A DNA stretch of 64,000 bases from Paenibacillus macquariensis (GCF_900156375.1 NZ_FTNK01000012.1:62001-126000); one strand, 5' to 3'. Shown: positions 26,701 through 35,394, counted from the stretch's first letter. Translations and numbers: made by a program. The notes: generated by a model not told the origin, from the sequence alone.

Positions 26701-28357
26701 TCATGAGGGAAACAATACGTATTCTTTATACGCATATGATTCCACTTCGAATGGCAAAGAGAACCCAGCCAAAGTCATCCAATACAACTTCGACCCTAGC
26801 AGTAGTCAAGTGAACTTGTCTGCATCTAAGACTGAAGTAAATACTGGAGAATCCTTTGATGTTAACGTAAATTACGCTGTTACTGAAGATGTCTATTCAG
26901 CAGCATTCAACGTGACCTACGACTCTAAACTCACCTTGAAAAAAGTTACTTCCACGGTTACCAACGATGTTTATACGGATGCAGATTTCTCACAACTAGA
27001 CATCACCGATGTTGTCGGAACCAATAAGAAACAATTGAAATATAAAGTATCTCTTCCGAATGGCGGAACACAAGGTTCTTTAGTTCAACTTACATTCGTT
27101 GGATCACAACAAGGAAACTATACAACTAGCATTTCAAATATCGACCTACAGGATATTAATAATATACCCATTCAGGTATATGGATTGTCGCCGGTTACTG
27201 TTAAAGTAACTCCACCATCGCAGCCAGATCCAGATGGTTCAGGTTCAACCGGCAGTAATTATTCACCTACACCTACACCATCTCCCACATCTAAGACACT
27301 GAAATTTAAAGAAGGCTCCTTGATTGAATCAGATACGAATGGGAAACACACTGGGGTATTTAACGTAGCCTCCTCCGTTATTACTGATCAACTCAAGAAT
27401 GCAGATGCTAAGGTAGTAACATTGGATATGAGTGATGTGTTGGTAGATACCTATGATACATTTACAATTCACATAGATGGCTCTGTCGCAGCACAACTGC
27501 AAGCTACTAAGAAAGATCTAGTGCTCGTTGGTAAATATTTTGAAATTACAATTCCTTATCAAACAATCACAAATTTCAGTTCAAAAGATGGATTCAATCT
27601 ATCTCTATCTTTTACAAAAGCAGATCTTAGTAAATCGATCAAAGCTCCTGAGGGTGGAACCGCTAAGTTAACTTCCCCCGTCCTCACCATTCATGAAACA
27701 TTAACTAAGCTTAGTACACCTATCAAGATCACACTAAATCTTGATAAAGCGAACTACACTGATATTCTTAAAGTGGGTTCTTACTCCCTCTCTTCGAGCA
27801 ATGTCTGGACACATTTGGGAACTCTGAACCACAGTACTTCCACTTCTATTCAATTCTCGACTACATCCTTGGGATCTTTTACAACGGCGGAAGTAACAAA
27901 GAGCTTCACAGATATTCTCAATCATTGGGCTAAACATGAAATCGACATTTTAGCTTCTCAGTTCCTAGTCACAGGAAAAGGGACAACAAATACATTTAAG
28001 CCAAATGATCAAGTCAATCAAGCTGAATTAAACACGATTCTTGATCGACTACTGTCTTCTACCTCAACTTGGACAGACCGAATCGGGGAGCAAGGGGCAA
28101 GAAATAATCTAACTCGCGAACAAGCTGCCATTCTACTTGCTAATTCACTTCGTGGGGATTCCAAAGAAACAGTAGAGATTACTTTTAAAGATGCTAAGAG
28201 TATTTCTAGTAATGCTCTCGAAGCCATTGCCTTCGTAACTAGTCAAGGTTTCCTTAAGGGAGATACTAAACAGAACTTTAATCCTAAGGGTAAACTGACT
28301 CGCGCAGAAGTCGCTATTATCACCTACAGAATATTACTCCATTTACAGACGAAGTAG
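23756..28357 (+). CDS. SLH-anchored subtilisin-like serine protease (Vpr-like)
   Basis: The 1533-residue surface protease has a signal peptide (to about residue 32), an I9-type propeptide (about 96-185), and a catalytic domain with Asp229 (VIDTGIDY), His277 (SHGTHVSG) and Ser587 (GTSMAAPH). A PA domain is inserted (about 405-540). Downstream are an Fn3-like stretch (about 680-780), an Ig-like SPNGDG module (about 790-900), a cohesin-like domain (about 1016-1145), a PTPTPSPT linker (about 1170), and C-terminal SLH modules (about 1381-1530; the middle one is weak). SLH modules bind wall polymers. GTG 23756 follows GGGGG. It should act on proteins at the cell surface and appears as a single-gene unit. 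Confidence 0.93.
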   Translation: MRNKARLIRSYFIFLLSVVLVLGIGFPNISNAANVEDTSQATAHIKSTLKPLGKLDLSDQINHLKLNGLDSLGLREVTNSETPQNYVPATDSTEPITVIVELESDPTTVYEATVPSSARSSLASHTNILRKEHSNFKSVVKSKSIAQFNREYTKVFNGYSITLPSNEVDQLLDLPGVKSIYPNDEYHALDIVQSEGFTPSMNVSAPFIGADKMWDSGYTGKGVKVAVIDTGIDYNHPSLKDAYKGGYDFVDEDSDPMETLPDDTKPIKNGNPYDTSHGTHVSGTIVGQGDPAHPDAGKGWVRGVAPGADLYVYRVLGPYGSGTTEDIIAAIEKSVSDEMDVINLSLGSTLNNQYSATSKAADNASLVGVTVVLANGNDGPTAGTVGSPSTSQLGISVGASSPPVHTPVFDSTKLDRIYAQHAIDAPELTPTGQDLDLVYANLGSEDDYKHLNVTGKTVLVSRGTLSFADKAINAKAAGAKALIIHNNTTGEIAAQLGGAEEDYIPTYTITQKDGLDLKDELTKGNTHITFSMINEQDLMGDFSSRGPSLPSYSIKPDLSAPGVGIRSSIPSYTGDYSDAYEDLQGTSMAAPHIAGAAALMLEKTAKDGLNLNPDQMKSLLANNSVPIKNRKGAPYAVNVQGAGRVSLVESSTAEAIVKVEEPLPSYLQGNANATYYTSSASFGQQKAGSHDSKLFTVDNISNTDQQYDISVDWYNNDGVIITPDVSTINLHQGATTFNLELDVSAGTPDGEYDGQVVLTQKGNGHQLRVPFAVFVGSKYDRNEITDIDFSEYIFSPNGDGFLDTTDISFAVNKPLEEFTFRVKNAETGEMVGTIYDSTSVQSTHEVNYYNFKWDGIVHDSKNNKDISLIEGFYVIVPVLLDTDTELTTSMSAFFVDLSPPEIDLDSVKLIPSTVQPETGTISGYIINDLHFTFLEFLRLNNINKSLSELIAVGVVIETSEGVQQQFNGTVYEDGYFEIDVPLHEGNNTYSLYAYDSTSNGKENPAKVIQYNFDPSSSQVNLSASKTEVNTGESFDVNVNYAVTEDVYSAAFNVTYDSKLTLKKVTSTVTNDVYTDADFSQLDITDVVGTNKKQLKYKVSLPNGGTQGSLVQLTFVGSQQGNYTTSISNIDLQDINNIPIQVYGLSPVTVKVTPPSQPDPDGSGSTGSNYSPTPTPSPTSKTLKFKEGSLIESDTNGKHTGVFNVASSVITDQLKNADAKVVTLDMSDVLVDTYDTFTIHIDGSVAAQLQATKKDLVLVGKYFEITIPYQTITNFSSKDGFNLSLSFTKADLSKSIKAPEGGTAKLTSPVLTIHETLTKLSTPIKITLNLDKANYTDILKVGSYSLSSSNVWTHLGTLNHSTSTSIQFSTTSLGSFTTAEVTKSFTDILNHWAKHEIDILASQFLVTGKGTTNTFKPNDQVNQAELNTILDRLLSSTSTWTDRIGEQGARNNLTREQAAILLANSLRGDSKETVEITFKDAKSISSNALEAIAFVTSQGFLKGDTKQNFNPKGKLTRAEVAIITYRILLHLQTK

Positions 28358-28394
28358 ATAAAGTTGCTATACTGATAGGTTCCATCTCATTGTA

Positions 28395-28440
28395 AAAGAC
28401 GATCACTTCCCGTTCTTATATTCGGGGTGTGATCGTTTTT
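28395..28440 (+). terminator. Terminator of the subtilase
   Basis: Arms 28399-28406 and 28429-28436 pair perfectly, followed by five T residues on the plus strand. Confidence 0.8.
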
Positions 28441-28580
28441 ATCTTTATTCATTCTTATGAAATCGGGTCTGCCTATTGTTATTTGGACTTGGATCGAAGA
28501 TGATTTCTATTATTCAGCTAGATACCAGAATATGATGGATGTATGGAGATGAACTAGATAATAATTTTTTAGAATACTGT

Positions 28581-28612
28581 TGTGAATTTTTCATATGATG
28601 AAATTATATTTA
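28581..28612. repeat. Intergenic repeat element, copy A
   Basis: The segment contains TTTTTCATATGATG, shared with copies at 31035-31086 and 31843-31893. After it the copies diverge, but each is AT-rich, and copies A and C run into a hairpin. It lies in the 369-base gap between the subtilase and the amidohydrolase, which holds no gene. Confidence 0.55.
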
Positions 28613-28623
28613 CAGTGCCACAG

Positions 28624-28664
28624 AAACGCCCTAGATCAGGTGTCGCTTAATCTAAGGCGTTTTA
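28624..28664. terminator. Hairpin in the subtilase-amidohydrolase gap
   Basis: AAACGCCCTAGAT (28624-28636) pairs with ATCTAAGGCGTTT (28650-28662) with one mismatch. It can serve the leftward amidohydrolase gene; flanking T tracts are short. Confidence 0.6.
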
Positions 28665-28726
28665 ACTTCGTATGCACAGTTATTTAGATTCGTTCTAATT
28701 CTTAAAGAATTGACGCTCTTATTCTC

Positions 28727-30331
28727 TTAATCCCGCTTATACACGATGGATTCATCGATTACGGTCATTGCTATCCCCTCTTCTAACCACCTAATCGACG
28801 TATTCAGAAAAGGATCTCTTTTCAGTACAGTGAAATCCGCACTATAACCTTCCCGTATAAGCCCCCGGTCATGCTCATGACCGCTCGCATAAGCACTCCC
28901 TGTAGTGTACAAGGAAATGGCGTCAAACATACTTAAACGCTCTTCTGGTTGATAGACCGTCTGTGTTGGGTCTTCACAACTCGTCCTAGTTATAGCTGTA
29001 TACATCCCCAGAAGCGGTGATACGTGTTCAATTGGTGCATCCGATCCGCCTGCACAGTGGAGACCATTATCAAGCATCGTTTGCCAAGCGTACATATGTA
29101 TGTCCGTCCCTACGCCTACGCGTTCCATCACCCATGGGTAATCCGATGCGACGAATGTGGGTTGAATATCAATCACGACGGGTAAAGTCTTCATCCGTTC
29201 AAGCGAATCCTGGCTTAACACTTGTCCATGAATTAATCGATCTCTTGTTCCTTCAGATGTTGGATAACGTTCCATAACATCTAGCACCTTCTCTGCAGCT
29301 AAATCACCTATGGCATGCACTGCAATCGGCATTCCATAGAATCTTGATTTTTGAACCAACGCATTAAGTTCCTCATCCGTATGAATGGCTATTCCATTGG
29401 TCTTAGGGTCGTCCGCGTAATGATGGCTTAATAGAGCTGTGCGTCCTCCTAGTGACCCATCCGCAAAAATCTTCATCGCTCCAAACTCCAGCATTGACGA
29501 TTTCATGGTAGCTACTAGTTCATCGTTCTTCCACTCATCTACAACCATATGGTGTATAAGTAAATGTGCTCTGAACTTCATAGAATTCACATGAATAACG
29601 TGATTGAATGCATTTATCGTTCTCTTGCAACTCCCATAGTAACTTAAATCTTCGGTATGACCTCCGACTAAGCCCTGACTCCAAGCATGTTGAATGGCCA
29701 ATTTCAACGCTTCTTGTAGATATGCTTCCGTCACATCGGGAACTGCATGAAGGATAAGATCTTGAGCATTCTCTTTAAAAATACCATAGTGTGTTGTTCC
29801 ATACTCCGTTGCGTCCATAGTTGCATCGCCTTCATCTATTATCTGTGACTCCTCTATTTGTACAGCTTCCAAGGTTCGTGCATTCACCACTAATACATGT
29901 CGACAAATTCTTCTTAACATGACTGGATGATCAGGGGCAACTTCATCTAATTGTTGTCTGGTTATCGGACTCTTATCCGCCCAACGGTTCTCATTCCATC
30001 CTTCGGCTATAATCCAAGAACCTTTTGGCATCACTGCAACCCGCTTCGAGACAGCTTGAAGCACCTCTTCTCTACTATTCATTATGGAAAGATCAAGTTT
30101 AAGAAAGGTTTCTCCATGTCCGATTAGATGCATATGACTATCCACAAATCCCGGAAACATCGTACCCCCTTGCAGATCAACGACTTCATCAATATGATCA
30201 TGAAATCTTCCTTCGATTTCTTCTTTACTGCCTGTAGCTACAATTAAGCCATGCTCAGTATATACCGCTTCTACCGTATGCCCTTCGTGTTCCATCGTAT
30301 AGATGGTTCCGTTCCACCAGCACTTCCCCAT
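28727..30331 (-). CDS. Amidohydrolase, YtcJ-like
   Basis: The 534-residue metal-dependent hydrolase has the N-terminal composite domain, the metal motif FVDSHMHLIGHG (about 57-68), KIFADGSLGGRTAL, HAIGDLAAEKVLD and a C-terminal AGGSDAPIE. This is the amidohydrolase_3 pattern of YtcJ. The reaction is probably hydrolysis of an amide or cyclic compound; substrate unknown. ATG 30331 follows AAGGAG. It is a single-gene unit divergent from the lipoprotein gene at 30457. Confidence 0.85.
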   Translation of the reverse strand: MGKCWWNGTIYTMEHEGHTVEAVYTEHGLIVATGSKEEIEGRFHDHIDEVVDLQGGTMFPGFVDSHMHLIGHGETFLKLDLSIMNSREEVLQAVSKRVAVMPKGSWIIAEGWNENRWADKSPITRQQLDEVAPDHPVMLRRICRHVLVVNARTLEAVQIEESQIIDEGDATMDATEYGTTHYGIFKENAQDLILHAVPDVTEAYLQEALKLAIQHAWSQGLVGGHTEDLSYYGSCKRTINAFNHVIHVNSMKFRAHLLIHHMVVDEWKNDELVATMKSSMLEFGAMKIFADGSLGGRTALLSHHYADDPKTNGIAIHTDEELNALVQKSRFYGMPIAVHAIGDLAAEKVLDVMERYPTSEGTRDRLIHGQVLSQDSLERMKTLPVVIDIQPTFVASDYPWVMERVGVGTDIHMYAWQTMLDNGLHCAGGSDAPIEHVSPLLGMYTAITRTSCEDPTQTVYQPEERLSMFDAISLYTTGSAYASGHEHDRGLIREGYSADFTVLKRDPFLNTSIRWLEEGIAMTVIDESIVYKRD

Positions 30332-30456
30332 GATCTATCTCCTTAACTTGTTGTATGTGGTATATAATATAGAGTTCTTACCTTCAAGTGTCAATTAATG
30401 TCATATCCCTAAAAAATATGTTACTATACAATGATTAAGAAAGGTGATGAATTGTT

Positions 30457-30957
30457 ATGAAGCGAATAGCTATTATCCTTCTAATGATTAGTGTAATCGT
30501 TCTAAGTGCATGTTCCAAGCAACAAAGTGATCTGTCACTTGTTGAATCAATAACCTCAAATGGGATTCATTTGACTGAAACAATGTCACCTGCTGAAAGT
30601 GAACTTGATGGTATTCTACCCATAAGTTACCTACTTGATAACGAAGAAGTCATACGGATTTTTGAATTTGATTCAACCGATCAAAGGGAACTTGGTCAGG
30701 AACATTTCACGAAGAATCAACAAGTTCTCAGTTCACATGCACCAATCATCTATCAGACCCATCAATACCTCGTACTTTATTACAGCAACGTGGATACGGT
30801 AACCCAAACCCCTGAACTTAGCGAGACAACATATGGCATACAAATTGATAATGTGATCAAGAAAATAAAATTAATAGTGCACTACTCACTTGGTAGTCGA
30901 GAGACTACTTTTTTATTAGCTAGAATGACGGATGAATTTAGCATACCTTTTTTCTAA
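30457..30957 (+). CDS. Small lipoprotein, unknown
   Basis: The 166-residue protein has a clear lipoprotein signal (IILLMISVIVLSAC, lipid Cys about 19). The mature part is beta-rich with no family I recognise; a hydrophobic LVLYYSN stretch lies about residues 107-113. ATG 30457 follows AAAGGTGATG. It is alone, and divergent from the amidohydrolase. Confidence 0.65.
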   Translation: MKRIAIILLMISVIVLSACSKQQSDLSLVESITSNGIHLTETMSPAESELDGILPISYLLDNEEVIRIFEFDSTDQRELGQEHFTKNQQVLSSHAPIIYQTHQYLVLYYSNVDTVTQTPELSETTYGIQIDNVIKKIKLIVHYSLGSRETTFLLARMTDEFSIPFF

Positions 30958-31034
30958 ACACGTTGCGAATAGATACATGTGAAAGACGATCTCTGAGAAT
31001 GAGTAACTACATATATAACTTCGTATTACTGTTA

Positions 31035-31086
31035 TGAATTTTTCACATGATGTTTTTTTATCTACATAGTCGTTAAAAAGGTTGGC
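31035..31086. repeat. Intergenic repeat element, copy B
   Basis: This 52-base segment aligns with 31843-31893 (copy C) with about six substitutions and one extra T. It ends in AAAAAGGTTGGC but lacks the right-hand half of the hairpin seen in copy C. It lies about 140 bases before the lipoprotein start at 31223. Confidence 0.7.
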
Positions 31087-31222
31087 ATTTGATATTTACA
31101 TTCCAGCGTTTAATAAGAGCTATCCATTGAACTGTAGTATAAATTGTCGAATTCTATCATGGATATATTTTCCTAATTCTGATAGACTAGTTTTTGTCAA
31201 AATACGTTTTACGGAGGGCTAT

Positions 31223-31828
31223 ATGAAATCTTATACTAAAGTAGCATCATCTATATTTATCGCAACACTATTGATCGCCGGTTGTTCTTCTAACAAGGCA
31301 GACGAAACGGTGACCCAGGTTAACGATACTAAGGTTAAAGACACATCTAAAGTGGACAAGCCAACTACGATTCCAGCAGCTACACCAGAAAAAGAAGTCA
31401 AAGAGACAAAAAAGCCAGTCAAAGAGGAAAAGAAAAAAACAAAGAAATTAAATTCAGATGAAACATTAGCCTTGAAGTATGTAACGGTCTATTTAAATGG
31501 GACAGATATTGAGAAAAAGAAACAGTTCGTGCAAGAAGATGTCTATCCTGATATGCAACCCTTATTTCAAATGGCACAGTCCCTCATTACCGAAGAGGAA
31601 AACCGTTTTGTGAATCCAGTAGTCGTTGAGTCTATTCCTTTCGAAGATAAAGGTCAAAAAGGATCCTATGTTCTAATCCAATCCAAGGAAAGCACTGGAA
31701 AAACCAAAGACATTATTATCTTAACAGCAGAAGGAAAAGTAACTTTTGGATTCACCGATTCTACTAACCAAGATCAGAAGAAAAATTTCGATAAAGCTAG
31801 GGCACTATTCAAAACATCTAAACAATAA
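31223..31828 (+). CDS. Lysine-rich lipoprotein, unknown
   Basis: The 201-residue protein starts at ATG 31223 after GGAGGG (the frame is open back to 31082 without a ribosome site). It has a lipoprotein signal (ATLLIAGC, lipid Cys about 21), a charged low-complexity Lys/Glu/Thr linker (about 25-80) and a compact C-terminal domain (about 85-200). The C-terminal domain family is unknown to me. The gene is bracketed by two repeat copies. Confidence 0.7.
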   Translation: MKSYTKVASSIFIATLLIAGCSSNKADETVTQVNDTKVKDTSKVDKPTTIPAATPEKEVKETKKPVKEEKKKTKKLNSDETLALKYVTVYLNGTDIEKKKQFVQEDVYPDMQPLFQMAQSLITEEENRFVNPVVVESIPFEDKGQKGSYVLIQSKESTGKTKDIIILTAEGKVTFGFTDSTNQDQKKNFDKARALFKTSKQ

Positions 31829-31842
31829 ATAATCTTCCTATT

Positions 31843-31893
31843 TCAATTTTTCATATGATGTTTTTTATCTATATAATCGCTAAAAAGGTTGGC
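31843..31893. repeat. Intergenic repeat element, copy C
   Basis: Same element as 31035-31086. Here it flows into the terminator at 31882-31921, whose left arm (AAAGGTTGGCC) is part of the repeat. Confidence 0.7.
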
Positions 31894-31921
31894 CTCAGAA
31901 ACTTAAAGGCCAACCTTTTCT
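31882..31921. terminator. Bidirectional terminator between lipoprotein and aldo/keto reductase
   Basis: AAAGGTTGGCC (31884-31894) pairs perfectly with GGCCAACCTTT (31908-31918), with A and T tracts at the edges. It serves two convergent genes. Confidence 0.85.
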
Positions 31922-31935
31922 TTATTCGTATTAAG

Positions 31936-32826
31936 TTACGTTCTCCCAACCCAATCTTCATGTTCTACCTCTTTCCAACGCGCACGAATCTCTTCGTATA
32001 CATCTTGAGCGAGAGGTCCCCTCTTGAGAAGTTCTGCGTTCTGTACCCAACGATCCGGTTGATTTGTTCCTACAATTGCTGTAGCAATACCAGGAGTGCT
32101 TAGCGCGAAACGAAGGGCTATGTCAACGCTTTCCTCCATATTGTCAAGGAAATCATAATTCAATTCATGAAGGCGCTCCCAGTAAGCATATGGATACGCT
32201 GTTTCAGGTAATGTATCATACCTCCATGCTACGTTGGCAATGGGTCTTTTTGCAATAATCCCCATGTTACGTCTCTGTGCCTCAGGTAAGGTGACGTCAA
32301 TCGCCTCTTGATCTGCTATATTCACAGAAATCATGAGGCTATCAAATACCTCCATTTGCACAGCATATAAAGCATCAGTGCTGTCACCGCTGTAACCGAT
32401 AAATCTTGTTTTACCTTGAGCCTTAGCACGTTCTAGCACTTCTATGACAGCACCTTGACGTAATACTTCTTCCGAACAACTATGTAAGTGGATAACATCC
32501 ACATATTCCGTATTTAATCTCTTTAAGCTACGATCAATACTTTTCTCTAACAGTACCGGGTCCCAATCGGGATAATCCAACCCCGCTGCATGTCCACATT
32601 TCGTAAACAAATAGAAATCATCTCGACGAGAAGTAAGTGCTTTGCCAATGAATTCTTCACTTTGTGCGTAACATTCGGCGGTATCAATTACATTCAGACC
32701 TACATCTAATGCATTGTGCAATATCTTTTCCACCTTATTGAAATCCTGTTCTTGCCCAAACGCAGCTCCACCCAAGCCAAGCGTACTTACTTTCATTCCT
32801 GTCTGTCCAAATAACCTTTGCTCCAT
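31936..32826 (-). CDS. Aldo/keto reductase
   Basis: The 296-residue TIM-barrel enzyme has GLGGAAFG, the catalytic tetrad pattern (Asp in DTAECYAQSEEFIGKAL with Tyr, Lys in FTKCGHAAG, His in IHLHSC), and a C-terminal NADPH-binding TAIVGTNQPDRW. It reduces aldehydes or ketones with NADPH. It resembles the D-threo-aldose-type subfamily. ATG 32826 follows AAGGAGG-like sequence. Substrate unknown; single-gene unit. Confidence 0.88.
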   Translation of the reverse strand: MEQRLFGQTGMKVSTLGLGGAAFGQEQDFNKVEKILHNALDVGLNVIDTAECYAQSEEFIGKALTSRRDDFYLFTKCGHAAGLDYPDWDPVLLEKSIDRSLKRLNTEYVDVIHLHSCSEEVLRQGAVIEVLERAKAQGKTRFIGYSGDSTDALYAVQMEVFDSLMISVNIADQEAIDVTLPEAQRRNMGIIAKRPIANVAWRYDTLPETAYPYAYWERLHELNYDFLDNMEESVDIALRFALSTPGIATAIVGTNQPDRWVQNAELLKRGPLAQDVYEEIRARWKEVEHEDWVGRT

Positions 32827-32982
32827 CTAGTAACCTCCTTAGCATAATTCGTCTAGTATCCCGTGACCCACATAAATAAAGCTTCTTGTAGGTTATGCGA
32901 TCAAAATCCAAATATGCTCGTACCTCTATTTAACCACTTCGATGGTATGCTGAATTTCACAGCAGCCTATCATTCAAGCGGA

Positions 32983-33468
32983 CTAAGATTTGAAATACTG
33001 ACTGAGATGCCCGTTGTCTGAACGTGTCTTTTGTCTGAAATCACCCCCGGTGTAAGCACGAATTACATTTTGCCAAAATGCTTGCGCCGTGATGTTATTA
33101 CTTACTTGAGTCACTTTCCAATTTCCTCTGTGTCGTGAGAACAACTCATTCGCTGCCCACGTGCCTAACCCGCTTCGACGATATTTTTTCATAATGAAAA
33201 ATTCCGTCATATAATAATCCCCCTCTAGAGAATTCTGAAGTTGTTCAATTAATGCGAATCCAGCCGGTATATTGTGAACCGTAATCAGATAGGCATATCT
33301 GCCTTCCCTGTTATTCCAGTACGAATTCAAATCCGGATAAGGATGAAATTTCCCATTCGGTGCGACATCCATATCCAAGTAGCTCGTGAAGTCATATAAA
33401 TAGAACTGCATTAAGTGATCGATTATTTCCTTACGCTCAGGTTGCACCAATTCCATCTTCATTTCCAT
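32983..33468 (-). CDS. GNAT family N-acetyltransferase
   Basis: The 161-residue protein has the acetyl-CoA loop MKKYRRSGLGTWAANEL (the R-R-x-G-x-G signature, about 92-108) and a C-terminal TAQAFWQNVIRAYTGG that resembles the substrate side. The gene starts at ATG 33468 after GGAG. The substrate is unknown. The arrangement is divergent to the recombinase gene. Confidence 0.82.
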   Translation of the reverse strand: MEMKMELVQPERKEIIDHLMQFYLYDFTSYLDMDVAPNGKFHPYPDLNSYWNNREGRYAYLITVHNIPAGFALIEQLQNSLEGDYYMTEFFIMKKYRRSGLGTWAANELFSRHRGNWKVTQVSNNITAQAFWQNVIRAYTGGDFRQKTRSDNGHLSQYFKS

Positions 33469-33581
33469 AGGTTCACTCCATTGGCATATACTTGTATGTT
33501 TACACTATATAACTTTCTAGTCCCTCCTCGCAATATGCCCTTGAACCTATACTTTATACGACTAAGACTTCTCTCTTTTCC

Positions 33582-33592
33582 TATGGTAAAAT
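33582..33592 (+). promoter_or_regulatory. Extended -10 promoter of xerS
   Basis: TATGGTAAAAT contains the extended TGnTAAAAT pattern. It lies about 35 bases before the likely GTG start of the recombinase gene. Confidence 0.5.
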
Positions 33593-33628
33593 AGTAACTA
33601 GAGTTCTAACTAGCAAGGGGTGATGTCA

Positions 33629-34714
33629 GTGAATGTTCAAAAGATAAGCGATCGCAAACGACTAGATGAAAAGGTTCTTGACATGCCTTGGTTCGTGCAG
33701 CAGTTCATGGATTATAAGTTGCCTGATCTGTCGCCTTCAACGTTACTAGAATATGTTCGAGATTACGAGACATTCTTCAATTGGTTACGAGGAGAACTTC
33801 TCTCAGAAGCCGATCATAATAGAAAGATAACTCTGACGGAACTGGAAATGTTACGTATGGAGAATATCGTGAGTTACAGACTTTATCTGACAACTCGACG
33901 TGAAGGTGCCAACGCTAAAGTCACCATTTCTCGTAAGCTATCTTCCCTACGGTCATTGTTCCATTATCTAAGCCAGATTGCCGAAGATGAGGAATTTTAC
34001 CCACTATTGAAGCGCAATATCATGGCCAAAGTGGAAGTGAAACGGATTCACAAACCTAAAGACACCGCAGCCAAGCTAAAAGGTAAAATCCTTGAAGATG
34101 AAGAATTGCTTGAGTTCATAGGATATATTCTCGAAGGGTATGGGTTAGACGTAGCTAAGAACAAACAAGCATTGTACTCCTATGCACTAAACAAAGAACG
34201 AGATGCTTGTATCGCTAGTCTCATACTAAATTCAGGTCTACGTGTCTCTGAGGTCATTAATCTTAACATGGATGATCTAGATTTCAATAACAAAATGATA
34301 TACATATTCCGTAAGGGTAACAATGATGAAACTTATAAAACACCCGTCTATTTCCGTGAACAAGCAAAGGATGATTTAGCCCTCTACCTTAGCCTTAGAC
34401 ATGTACGATATCATGCACCTAAGAAAGAAAAGGCTCTATTTCTCACCGTTCCTAACGGGCAACAAGAAGGCAAACGAATGACCAAACGTGCCGTTCAGGC
34501 CATGATTATTAAATACGCTACACGATTTGGAAAACCCTTCCTTACCGTTCATAAATTACGCCATTCATTTGCAACTGACTATTATCTGCAGAATGATATC
34601 TATAAGACGAAAGAACAATTAGGTCATGCATCCACTGAGACGACTGAAGTATATGCACATCTAACCGATAAGACGATGTCTGAAGCGATTGAGCGTCGGG
34701 CGGAGTCCACATAG
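33629..34714 (+). CDS. xerS: Tyrosine recombinase XerS
   Basis: The 361-residue recombinase starts like XerS, with MPWFVQQFMDYKL and LLEYVRDYETFFNWLRGE (N-terminal SAM-like domain), and has catalytic Arg in SGLRVSEVINL, HKLRHSF (His-x-x-Arg), LGHASTETTEVYAH with nucleophile Tyr. XerS alone resolves chromosome dimers at a dif site in some Firmicutes. GTG 33629 has AGGGG eight bases upstream; GTG 33620 and ATG 33623 are alternatives. No phage or integron genes surround it, so a housekeeping role is likely. Confidence 0.88.
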   Translation: MNVQKISDRKRLDEKVLDMPWFVQQFMDYKLPDLSPSTLLEYVRDYETFFNWLRGELLSEADHNRKITLTELEMLRMENIVSYRLYLTTRREGANAKVTISRKLSSLRSLFHYLSQIAEDEEFYPLLKRNIMAKVEVKRIHKPKDTAAKLKGKILEDEELLEFIGYILEGYGLDVAKNKQALYSYALNKERDACIASLILNSGLRVSEVINLNMDDLDFNNKMIYIFRKGNNDETYKTPVYFREQAKDDLALYLSLRHVRYHAPKKEKALFLTVPNGQQEGKRMTKRAVQAMIIKYATRFGKPFLTVHKLRHSFATDYYLQNDIYKTKEQLGHASTETTEVYAHLTDKTMSEAIERRAEST

Positions 34715-34771
34715 AGTTTTAGCATATACGATAATATTCGCCAGTTAGTGTGCTACCTCTTAAATTTACTC

Positions 34772-34822
34772 AAAAAAAAGGATAGAGTCGTCAGAAATAA
34801 TCTGATGCTCTATCCTTTTTCT
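34772..34822. terminator. Bidirectional terminator after xerS
   Basis: Arms AAAGGATAGAG and CTCTATCCTTT with an inner TCAGA/TCTGA pair form a strong stem flanked by A and T tracts. Confidence 0.85.
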
Positions 34823-34833
34823 TTTGGTGAATT

Positions 34834-35394
34834 CTAGGATTGGCGAATAGAGAGCCTTGCAGCGACACCCGCTGGATTATCAACCGTTCTACGGCCACCA
34901 AAGTTAAATGCTATGATTACGATATCGTTCTCACCTCTGCGCAAGAGGCGCCGTACATCAAAAGTACGTCCAGGATTAAAGAAAGACGGCGTAGCCTGCG
35001 GAGTATCATATACAACGAATTGTCCATTGATAAGCACGATAGCGTAATTATCTACAGACAGTAAAAGGCTTGCGTTTCGAACACTTCTTCTTGATGAGAG
35101 ACTGAACTGTTTGGAGATAACAGCAACCTCTGCACCCTGATCACGCGAACTCCAGACGTATCTTGCATCTGGCACCACAACCCAACTAGGATTTCTATCA
35201 ATTTGCACTGCATTAAACCAAGTATCATCTGTACCAATAACTACATTACGCTGAGTGATGATAATGCTATTTCCAGCTTTAGTCTTATGAAACCGTGATA
35301 ATTGTTTTCTATACATCACCAATGCTGTCGATCTTGTAATTCTCTTTACACTACGCACCGCTTTTTTGATGGTTGAAGATTTTAGTACTCTCAT
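34834..35394 (-). CDS. Jelly-roll-like protein, function unknown
   Basis: The 186-residue protein has a highly basic N-terminus and a beta-rich body with YVWSSRDQG and LLLSVDNYAIVLINGQFV, the kind of strand pattern seen in galactose-binding-like jelly-rolls (as in rhamnosidase and beta-galactosidase domains). There is no signal peptide. The Arg-rich C-terminal part, RRLLRRGEN, may bind nucleic acid or polysaccharide. Function is unknown; it could be a spore or surface protein. Confidence 0.6.
   Translation of the reverse strand: MRVLKSSTIKKAVRSVKRITRSTALVMYRKQLSRFHKTKAGNSIIITQRNVVIGTDDTWFNAVQIDRNPSWVVVPDARYVWSSRDQGAEVAVISKQFSLSSRRSVRNASLLLSVDNYAIVLINGQFVVYDTPQATPSFFNPGRTFDVRRLLRRGENDIVIIAFNFGGRRTVDNPAGVAARLSIRQS

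Noticed and set aside
31082..31222. Upstream extension of the lipoprotein at 31223
   Set aside because: No ribosome site; the signal peptide starts cleanly at 31223.
33481..34714. Prophage or integrative element around xerS
   Set aside because: Flanking genes are ordinary and no integrase-linked attachment repeats or phage genes are visible.
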